A stretch of 15,923 bases of DNA. Origin: JACDAN01 sp035697545 (GTDB lineage Bacteria; Actinomycetota; Thermoleophilia; Gaiellales; Gaiellaceae). How positions within the stretch are numbered: the first letter of the stretch is position 1; each line of letters opens with the position of its first letter. Where the stretch lies: contig DASSCT010000103.1 of assembly GCA_035697545.1 (NCBI GenBank), forward strand, positions 1-15,923, given 5' to 3'. Positions 7,197 to 12,501 of the stretch are shown here, one piece after another. The notes below the pieces were generated by a model. That model searched no databases. It was not told the DNA's origin and was given only the letters and a program-made list of their open reading frames with translations. The translations under genes were made by a program, and so were the position numbers.

Positions 7197-9101
7197 ATGC
7201 TTCGCGGCCTCGCGAGCGCGGCGCTCGTCGTTGTCGGTGCGCTGAGCCTCCCCGCCGTTGCGCGCGCGCAGGCCGAGGAGGAGCTCGCCCAGCGCTACGC
7301 ACCCGTTGTTCGGCTGGTCGAGCAGAAGGAGGAGTGCGGGCCCGGCGAGCCCTACGAGCCGATCGACATCGACGCGATTCTCGGCCAGGACACCGTCTCC
7401 TTGCGTGGGCCGTGGACGGAGAACGACCTCGTCAAGATCGCGCCGACCGGGGCCGACCTCGGGAAAGGCCTCTTCGAGTACAACCTCGACTTCCCGGGTG
7501 ACGCGCTCAACCCAGGTTGCGACTACGAACGGTGGGCGAGACGGATCACCGAGGGCAAGCAACCGGCGGTCTATGCCCACGTCGCAACCGAGCCGGCATA
7601 TCCGGACCGGCTCGCGCTCCAGTACTGGATCTTCTATCCGTTCAACAACTGGAACAACAACCACGAGGGCGACTGGGAGATGGTCCAGCTCGTCTTCGCC
7701 GCCGCGAGCCCCGACGAGGCTCTCGGCAAGCAGCCGCTCGAGATCGGATACAGCCAGCACGAGGGCGCCGAGAAGTCCGCCTGGGAAGACGACAAGCTCG
7801 AGCGCGTCGACGGCACCCATCCGGTGGTGTATCCGGCGGCCGGCTCGCACGCCAACTTCTACGACGACGCGCTCTATATCGGCCGCTCCGCGGACGAGGG
7901 AGTCGGCTGCGACGACACCACGGGCCCGAGCCGCGACCTGCGCCCGGTCGTCCACACGATTCCGAGCGATCCGGCGGCAGCCAGGAACGCGTTCCCGTGG
8001 ATCGCCTACGAAGGACGCTGGGGTGAGCGGCGACGCGCGTTCCTGAACGGCCCCACCGGGCCGAACCTGAAGTCGCAATGGACGGAGCCCATCACCTGGT
8101 CGGAGGACTGGCGGGATCGCAGCGTCGCGGTTCCCGCGGGCGGCGCGCTGGGGACGGGCGCGACCGACTTCTTCTGCGACGCCGTCGCCACGGGCTCCAA
8201 CGTCGTCCTCCGGCTCGAGGACAACCCCGGTTGGGTGATCGCCGCGCTCACCGCGCTCGTGCTGCTCCTCATCGCGGCGGTCAGGCGCACGACGTGGCGC
8301 CCGACGACGCCGCTCGCCGTCGCACGCCGGCGCTCGTGGGGGCAGACGCTGACGGCTGCCGGGCGGATGTATGCGTCGCGGCCGCTCCTCTTCCTGGGCA
8401 TCGGGTTAGTGACGATCCCGATTGCCCTCGTCGTCACGCTGCTGCAGGCGCTCCTCTTCAGCGCGACGACGATCGCAGGCATCTCGCCCGACGCGGAGAG
8501 CGGCGGCATCCGGGTGGGGCTCGCCGTCGCCATCGGGACCGTCCTGACGCTCCTCGGTCTCGCACTCGTGCAGGCGGCAACTTCCCGCGCAATCGCCGAG
8601 ATCGACGGCGGACGAGAGATCGGCGTCGTTAGCTCCTACCGGCTCTCGCTGGACAGCATCCGCCCGCTGCTGGGCGCCCTCGCCGTCGCCGTCGGCGTGG
8701 TCACCCTCCTCAGCCTCTCGATCTTCCTGATCCCGATCGCCGTGTGGCTGGTCGTCCGATGGGCGCTGATGGTGCCCGTCGCCGAGCTCGAGGACCGTCA
8801 CTCGTGGAGCAGCGTGCTCCGCCGCAGCGGTTCGCTGGTCCGACACCAGTGGTTCAAGGTGGGCACGCTCGTTGTGGCGGCCGCGGCGCTAGCGATCGTC
8901 GCCGGGCCGCTGCTGGGGGCGCTGCTCCTCTTTATCCCGGGAACGCCGGTCGCGCTCGTCAACATCATCGCCGGGCTCATCTACGCCGTCGCGATGCCCT
9001 TCGTCGGGCTGACGACGACGTACGTCTACTACGACACGCTGGTTCGCGAGCGGTTGGCGCCCGCCACCGCGGCCCCCGCCCGGCTTCCGGCCGAGCTCTA
9101 G
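7197..9101 (+). CDS. secreted Vps62/DUF946-like domain fused to a polytopic membrane domain; function unknown
   Basis: This 634-residue protein is the only plus-strand gene here. Residues 1-24 look like a signal peptide (hydrophobic core, then VARA-Q). The exported part (about 25-345) has motifs I associate with Vps62/DUF946 proteins: NNHEGDWEMVQLVF (154-167), YSQHEGA (185-191) and HPVVYPAAGSHANFY (208-222). It contains only four cysteines (47, 108, 238, 327), all in this part, which could form two disulfides. One membrane helix follows (about 346-363), then a basic segment and about six more helices (roughly 396-421, 438-460, 489-506, 507-527, 553-578, 584-610). This C-terminal part resembles the membrane domain found with some glycerophosphodiester phosphodiesterases (LRRSGSLVRHQWFKVG, AVAMPFVGL). 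The biochemical role is not known to me. The family names come from motif recall, not a search. Confidence 0.8.
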   Translation: MLRGLASAALVVVGALSLPAVARAQAEEELAQRYAPVVRLVEQKEECGPGEPYEPIDIDAILGQDTVSLRGPWTENDLVKIAPTGADLGKGLFEYNLDFPGDALNPGCDYERWARRITEGKQPAVYAHVATEPAYPDRLALQYWIFYPFNNWNNNHEGDWEMVQLVFAAASPDEALGKQPLEIGYSQHEGAEKSAWEDDKLERVDGTHPVVYPAAGSHANFYDDALYIGRSADEGVGCDDTTGPSRDLRPVVHTIPSDPAAARNAFPWIAYEGRWGERRRAFLNGPTGPNLKSQWTEPITWSEDWRDRSVAVPAGGALGTGATDFFCDAVATGSNVVLRLEDNPGWVIAALTALVLLLIAAVRRTTWRPTTPLAVARRRSWGQTLTAAGRMYASRPLLFLGIGLVTIPIALVVTLLQALLFSATTIAGISPDAESGGIRVGLAVAIGTVLTLLGLALVQAATSRAIAEIDGGREIGVVSSYRLSLDSIRPLLGALAVAVGVVTLLSLSIFLIPIAVWLVVRWALMVPVAELEDRHSWSSVLRRSGSLVRHQWFKVGTLVVAAAALAIVAGPLLGALLLFIPGTPVALVNIIAGLIYAVAMPFVGLTTTYVYYDTLVRERLAPATAAPARLPAEL

Positions 9102-9854
9102 CTAGGCAACCTCGGGCTCCTCGGCGATCTCCTCGCGGATCTTCTCCAGCGAGCGCCGGATAAGCCGCGAGACGTGCATCTGCGAGATGCCGACCTGCTC
9201 GGCGATCTGCGACTGGGTCAGTCCGCGAAAGAAGCGCAGATGCAAGATCCGCCGCTCCCGCTCGTCGAGCACCTTGAACCCGGGCGCCAGGACCGCCCTA
9301 TCCTCGGAGACCTCGTACTCGTGCTCCTCGCTGCCGAGCGACTCGAGCGGGTCGAGCTCGCCGTCCTCGTCTGAGCCGCCGCCGGACGACAGGGACACGG
9401 AGCTGTAGGCTCGGCCGCTCTCGAGCGCCTCTAGGACGGCTTCCTCCTCGACGCCGGCGGCTTCGGCCAGCTCGGGGATCGTGGGTGAGCGTCCGAATTG
9501 GACCGTCAGCTGCTCCATGAGCTTGGAGACCTGCACGTTCAGCTCCTGGAGCCCGCGCGGCACGCGCACCGACCAGCCCTTGTCGCGGAAGTGCCGCTTG
9601 ATCTCTCCGATGATGTTCGGCGTGGCGTAGGTCGTGAGCTCGACGCCGCGCTCGAGGTCGAAGCGGTCGATCGCCTTGATCAGTCCGATGGCGCCGATCT
9701 GGACGAGATCGTCCAGCTGCTCGCCGCGATACGCGTAGCGCCTCGCGAGCGAGCGCACGAGTGACATGTAGCGCTCGATCAGCTGCTCGCGCGCCTGGAG
9801 GTCGCCGTTCTCGTGGTACCGGCGCAGGAGCAGCTTGTCGTCGGTCGGCGTCAT
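9102..9854 (-). CDS. SigB/SigF-family RNA polymerase sigma factor
   Basis: This is a group 3 sigma-70 factor of the SigB/SigF/WhiG type, which directs RNA polymerase to stress or developmental promoters. All expected regions are present in 250 residues: region 2 (about 20-90, with DLVQIGAIGLIKAIDRFD at 49-66 and TTYATPNIIGEIKRHFRD, the -10 recognition helix), region 3 (about 95-150), an acidic Ser/Gly linker (155-185) and region 4 (195-245) with the helix-turn-helix LTQSQIAEQVGISQMHVSRL. Its ATG overlaps the stop of the preceding anti-sigma-like gene by four bases (ATGA), so the two are co-translated, the common arrangement for a sigma factor and its regulator. The TAG stop directly abuts the TAG of the convergent gene. 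Which regulon it controls cannot be read from this window. Confidence 0.93.
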   Translation of the reverse strand: MTPTDDKLLLRRYHENGDLQAREQLIERYMSLVRSLARRYAYRGEQLDDLVQIGAIGLIKAIDRFDLERGVELTTYATPNIIGEIKRHFRDKGWSVRVPRGLQELNVQVSKLMEQLTVQFGRSPTIPELAEAAGVEEEAVLEALESGRAYSSVSLSSGGGSDEDGELDPLESLGSEEHEYEVSEDRAVLAPGFKVLDERERRILHLRFFRGLTQSQIAEQVGISQMHVSRLIRRSLEKIREEIAEEPEVA

Positions 9855-10228
9855 GACTGGACGAAGCGCTTGCTGAGGTCGACCCAGGCGCCGCCGTCGC
9901 GGTCGACCACCTCGTAGCGGTCCACGACGGCATCGAGGAGACGTCGAAGGGAGAGCGTCTCCGCCGGCTCACCCTGCAACTCCTCGCGCAGCCCACCGTC
10001 GGTGAACGGCCCCACCGAGGCCTGGAGCTCGTCGCCCTGAACGCCGAGGGTGACGGTGACCTCCGGCGGGCCGCCGCGGCGCTCGAGGAGCGCATCGAGG
10101 GCGAGCTCGAGATCTTCGAGGTGGTCGACGGTGACGTCGAGCCGCGTCGCCAGCCCGGCGAGCACGAGCCGGGCGATGCTGAAGAACGCACGCTCCCGCG
10201 GCATCGTGAGGGTGATCTGGTCGGTCAT
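9851..10228 (-). CDS. RsbW-like anti-sigma factor, degenerate HATPase fold
   Basis: A 125-residue protein placed directly before the sigma factor, where RsbW/SpoIIAB-type anti-sigma kinases are found. The layout resembles that fold: an N-terminal strand (ITLTMPRERAFFSIAR), a helix pair, LEDLELALDALLERR (37-51) in the place of the N-box, two strands around VTVTLGV and LQASVGPF, and a late SLRRLLDAVVDRYEV helix-strand. The residues that bind Mg-ATP in RsbW are not recognisable: the N-box lacks its Glu and Asn, and no DxGxG box is seen. It may bind the sigma factor without kinase activity. The start is uncertain: the ATG at 10228 (MTDQ) matches the expected fold, but an ATG at 10243 and a TTG at 10252 are in frame. 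It follows mnmA by 37 bases, probably in one transcript. Confidence 0.75.
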   Translation of the reverse strand: MTDQITLTMPRERAFFSIARLVLAGLATRLDVTVDHLEDLELALDALLERRGGPPEVTVTLGVQGDELQASVGPFTDGGLREELQGEPAETLSLRRLLDAVVDRYEVVDRDGGAWVDLSKRFVQS

Positions 10229-10265
10229 GGCGGCGGGTCCCATCCTGTACAACTGCCGGACGGCG

Positions 10266-11525
10266 CTAACCGGTGCGCGCCGAGACTACTCGGCCGGCGC
10301 CGACGACGACATCCTGTTCGTACAGCACGGCCGCCTGCCCGGTCGCCACGCCGAACGCCGGCTCGTCGAGGCGAACACGGAAACCCCGGGAGACGGGCTC
10401 CACGGATCCCTTCACGGCCGGCGAGCGGTAGCGGAGCTTCACGTCGGCCCGCTCGACGTCCACGAAGAGCCTGCCCGAAGCGCGAACCGTCCGACGCGCG
10501 AGCGCCTCGCGCGGGCCGACGACGACCGCATTCCGCTGCGGAAGCGTCTTGAGGGCGTACACGGGCGTTCCCGCCGCGATGCCGAGCCCCTTGCGCTGAC
10601 CGGGCGTGAACGCCCAGAAACCGTCGTGGTGACCGAGCACGCGGCCATCCTCGTCGACGATCTCCCCGGGGCTCGACTCGACCCCGCGGCGCCGAAGAAA
10701 CTCGCGATAGTCGTCTCCGCCGAGGAAACACGCCTCCTGGCTCTCGGCGCGGCCGGCGACCTCGAGGCCGGCCCGCGCGGCTTCGGCACGGGTCTCCTCC
10801 TTGCTCTGACCGCCGAGCGGGAAGGAGATGCGGTCGAGGACGCGGGGGTCCAGTCGCGCAAGCATGTACGACTGGTCCTTCTCCGAATCTGCGCCGCGCG
10901 CCAGGAGTAGTCGGCCCCGGTGGCGGGCGATCCGCGCGTAGTGGCCGGTCACGAGCCGCGCCGCGCCGGCCTCCTTGGCGAATGCAAGGAGACGGCCGAA
11001 GCGGAAAAAGCCGTTGCAACTGATGCACGGGTTCGGTGTCTCCCCGCGTTCGTAACCGCGGACGAAGGGCTCGACGATGGCCTTGAGGAAATCTTCGCGG
11101 GCATCGAGCGTCACGTGGGGGACTCCAAGTGAGTGGCAGGTGCGGCGGGCGGCCAGAACCGACTCGGGCGAACAGCACGCGCGCTCTGTGTCGGGGCCCT
11201 CGGGATCGAGCCAGAGCCGAAGCGTCACGCCTACCGCCTTCGGCCCGGCGCGGAGCAGCGCGACCGCGCTGTCCACCCCGCCGCTCATCGCCACCGCCAC
11301 CCGCTCGGGGTCACGCGGCGCGCGGAAGATCGGGCCGATGGCATTGGCCAGGGCATCGACCGCGAGTTCGTCTCCTCCGACGGCCGCGGCCTCGAGGAGC
11401 GTCAGTCCCTCCAGCGGGCGTTCGAGCCCATCGGCGTCTGCGCTGACGATTCGGCCCCGGTCCACCGTCAGGCGGACGAGGCGCCATTCACCGGCGCGCG
11501 AAGAATCTCCAACGACGTCGATCAC
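10266..11525 (-). CDS. mnmA: tRNA-specific 2-thiouridylase MnmA with an extra N-terminal domain
   Basis: MnmA adds sulfur to uridine 34 of tRNA-Glu, -Gln and -Lys. With a GTG start at 11525 the protein has 419 residues. The PP-loop AMSGGVDSAVALL begins near residue 79 (SGGVDS 81-86). The nucleophile Cys167 is in TPNPCISCN, and the persulfide-carrying Cys266 is in SQEACFL. GHYARI, DKDQSY-like EKDQSYML and TPGQRKGLGI confirm the family. The first 75 or so residues are not part of ordinary MnmA; strands RLVRLTV and GRIVSADADG followed by LEGLTLLEAAAVGGDELAVDALANAIG suggest a worn NifU/IscU-like fold without its cysteines. The frame stays open upstream to 11624, but that part crosses an intrinsic terminator. 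TACCGT ending 7 bases before the GTG supports a leaderless start there. The 3' end lies 37 bases before the anti-sigma gene. Confidence 0.92.
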   Translation of the reverse strand: MIDVVGDSSRAGEWRLVRLTVDRGRIVSADADGLERPLEGLTLLEAAAVGGDELAVDALANAIGPIFRAPRDPERVAVAMSGGVDSAVALLRAGPKAVGVTLRLWLDPEGPDTERACCSPESVLAARRTCHSLGVPHVTLDAREDFLKAIVEPFVRGYERGETPNPCISCNGFFRFGRLLAFAKEAGAARLVTGHYARIARHRGRLLLARGADSEKDQSYMLARLDPRVLDRISFPLGGQSKEETRAEAARAGLEVAGRAESQEACFLGGDDYREFLRRRGVESSPGEIVDEDGRVLGHHDGFWAFTPGQRKGLGIAAGTPVYALKTLPQRNAVVVGPREALARRTVRASGRLFVDVERADVKLRYRSPAVKGSVEPVSRGFRVRLDEPAFGVATGQAAVLYEQDVVVGAGRVVSARTG

Positions 11526-11531
11526 GAGATC

Positions 11532-11537
11532 ACGGTA
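11532..11537 (-). promoter_or_regulatory. -10 element for leaderless mnmA transcript (TACCGT)
   Basis: On the minus strand TACCGT fits TANNNT and ends exactly 7 bases before the first base of the GTG at 11525, the same geometry as at the plus-strand gene. There is no Shine-Dalgarno sequence upstream of the GTG. It lies just downstream of an intrinsic terminator, so mnmA would need its own promoter. No -35 box is clear, since that position falls inside the terminator stem. Confidence 0.45.
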
Positions 11538-11541
11538 GCCC

Positions 11542-11577
11542 AAAGAAATCGCAACCCCGGCGGAAGCCGGGGCTGCG
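11542..11577 (-). terminator. strong rho-independent terminator
   Basis: On the minus strand a 12-base-pair stem (CGCAGCCCCGGC paired with GCCGGGGTTGCG, one G-U pair) closes a UUCC loop and is followed at once by ATTTCTTT. The plus-strand reading has no T-run, so the terminator acts on minus-strand transcripts. It ends transcription 16 bases before the mnmA start codon and marks the 3' end of whatever RNA is made from the 11753-11578 stretch. Confidence 0.9.
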
Positions 11578-11692
11578 AGTAATCCACCCTGCCGATGAAG
11601 CCCCACGCATTGCGAACCTGGCATTGCCAGGTGGGTGCCGAGCCGTCGCGGCCTGGGGCCGTTCCGGACCCGTGCTCCCTTTGCGTGTGTGT
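11542..11692 (-). ncRNA. candidate structured non-coding RNA (possibly 6S-type)
   Basis: Between the RlpA-like gene (stop at 11753) and mnmA (start at 11525) lie about 227 bases with no convincing reading frame but much pairing potential on the minus strand, ending in an intrinsic terminator. Visible elements: a hairpin with arms ACCTGGC and GCCAGGT (11617-11633 region), a long-range pairing GCCCCA/TGGGGC extended outward by GAA/UUC and CCG/CGG, a small GCCG-CGA-CGGC hairpin and CGC-AAT-GCG. This gives a rod with internal bubbles. A TAACGT hexamer (11704-11699) would place the 5' end near 11692, about 150 nt in all. In Bacillus subtilis, as I recall, a 6S RNA gene lies close to hisS-aspS on the way to mnmA, so 6S RNA is one possibility. 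An mnmA leader is another. The 5' end is a guess. Confidence 0.45.
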
Positions 11693-11698
11693 TGGTTC

Positions 11699-11704
11699 AC
11701 GTTA
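11699..11704 (-). promoter_or_regulatory. possible -10 element for the candidate RNA (TAACGT)
   Basis: On the minus strand TAACGT fits TANNNT and would start an RNA near 11692. The match is weak: no -35 hexamer is seen at 16 to 19 bases, the closest being CTCGAC about 21 bases upstream. A TAAGCT at 11744-11739 is an alternative. Confidence 0.25.
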
Positions 11705-11729
11705 GTACGCGAGGCCACGCACAGGGTCG

Positions 11730-11760
11730 AGCCCTCGGAGCTTACTTGCGCTCTAGGGCT
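11730..11760 (-). other. imperfect hairpin over the stop codon of the RlpA-like gene
   Basis: On the minus strand AGCCCT (11760-11755) pairs with AGGGCT (11735-11730), and inside it GAGC (11753-11750) pairs with GCTC (11741-11738), leaving an 8-base loop. The hairpin includes the TAG stop at 11753. There is no T-run after it, so it is not a standard intrinsic terminator; it could stabilise the mRNA 3' end or form part of the RNA that follows. Confidence 0.4.
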
Positions 11761-12178
11761 CGGCGAAGCGCCAGCGGACCGTCGTCGGCCCCTGGACGCC
11801 GAGCTTGCGGGCAAGTGACTCCGTCAGGCCGAACTGCACCGAGGCGCTCGTCGGCCCTCGGGAGACGACCTGGGTCAGGATCACCGTGTCTCCGTTGCCG
11901 ATGTAGACCTTCGCGCCGCACACGAGCACCGGATGCGACACGCCGAGCGTCTCCCGCTCGAGGACGTGGCCGCACGCCGTCGGCTGGCCGTACGCGCTGG
12001 ACGACTCGAGACCGGCTCGAGCCTCGAACCACCCGCCGCCGGGCGCGGGCACTGCCTTCGGGAGGTCGGACGAGGCGCCGGCGTCGTCCAGGCGCGCCGA
12101 GACGGCGAGCGAGACGACGACGGCCGTCAACGCTGCCGCGCTGAGGAGAATCAGCCGCTGGGCGAGCGCCGCACTCAA
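11753..12178 (-). CDS. RlpA-like double-psi beta-barrel protein, membrane-anchored or secreted
   Basis: The 141-residue protein has one N-terminal hydrophobic segment (about 7-28), a signal anchor or signal peptide, then a double-psi beta-barrel domain related to RlpA. The domain is recognised by QPTACG (65-70), GVSHPVLVCGAKVYI (79-93), NGDTVILTQVVSRGP (95-109) and FGLTESLARKLG (116-127). Cys69 and Cys87 probably form the usual disulfide. In active RlpA lytic transglycosylases an Asp precedes RGP; here it is Ser106, while His82 is kept. Cell wall binding or a structural role is therefore more likely than catalysis. The frame is open far upstream into aspS. The start chosen is a TTG at 12178 that overlaps the preceding gene's TGA (TTGA), just before the hydrophobic segment. 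The DPBB assignment is motif recognition, not a search. Confidence 0.75.
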   Translation of the reverse strand: MSAALAQRLILLSAAALTAVVVSLAVSARLDDAGASSDLPKAVPAPGGGWFEARAGLESSSAYGQPTACGHVLERETLGVSHPVLVCGAKVYIGNGDTVILTQVVSRGPTSASVQFGLTESLARKLGVQGPTTVRWRFAEP

Positions 12179-12489
12179 ACGCCTTCGCCGCCGACCGCGC
12201 GGCGGCGGCGCCAGAACCGGCCGCGGCGCTTGGGCTCGGCCTCGCGGATCTCGGTGACCTCGGCCGGCTTCTCCGGCGGCGGCTCCTCGACCTGCGCTTG
12301 CCGGTGGACGATCGGAAAGCGCGGGCCTTCCGCCCAGACCGCCAGCTCGAACAGGCACACGAGCAGCCACCCGAGCGCCATCACGAGGACGATCGTCGTC
12401 GCGCTCAGGTCGGCGACGGCCACGCCGATCGCCAGGGCGATCAGAAACGCGACCTCGAGGACGAATCTGCGGCCGATTCCTCCCTGCAC
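12175..12489 (-). CDS. small two-helix membrane protein, unknown function
   Basis: A 104-residue protein that I do not recognise by name. Two hydrophobic helices (about 9-27 and 31-52) are joined by a very short turn (DLSA), so both ends probably lie on the same side, likely the cytoplasm. After them comes a Pro/Glu-rich stretch (65-80) and a strongly basic tail, PKRRGRFWRRRR (86-97), which could contact nucleic acid, ribosomes or membrane lipids. It starts with GTG at 12489, 12 bases after the aspS stop; I see no clear Shine-Dalgarno sequence. Its TGA overlaps the TTG of the RlpA-like gene, so these two are probably translated together. The reading frame has the same codon bias as its neighbours and is bounded tightly by real genes on both sides, which supports it being genuine. 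Confidence 0.72.
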   Translation of the reverse strand: MQGGIGRRFVLEVAFLIALAIGVAVADLSATTIVLVMALGWLLVCLFELAVWAEGPRFPIVHRQAQVEEPPPEKPAEVTEIREAEPKRRGRFWRRRRAVGGEGV

Positions 12490-12501
12490 CGGGAAGACAC
12501 G

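Noticed and set aside
7140..8078. A 312-codon minus-strand open frame opposite the Vps62-like gene.
   Set aside because: It overlaps both the alaS start region and the well-supported plus-strand gene and shows no family motifs; a shadow frame.
11526..11624. Upstream extension of the mnmA reading frame by 33 residues to 11624.
   Set aside because: This stretch contains the intrinsic terminator and the -10-like TACCGT, and its translation shows no MnmA or scaffold similarity.
11593..11643. On the plus strand CGATGAAGCCC followed by a hairpin and GGTGCCGAG resembles part of a SAM-I riboswitch core.
   Set aside because: The rest of the core is missing, no plus-strand gene follows, and the flanking genes and the terminator are all on the minus strand. 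It is kept as a chance match unless a covariance model scores it.
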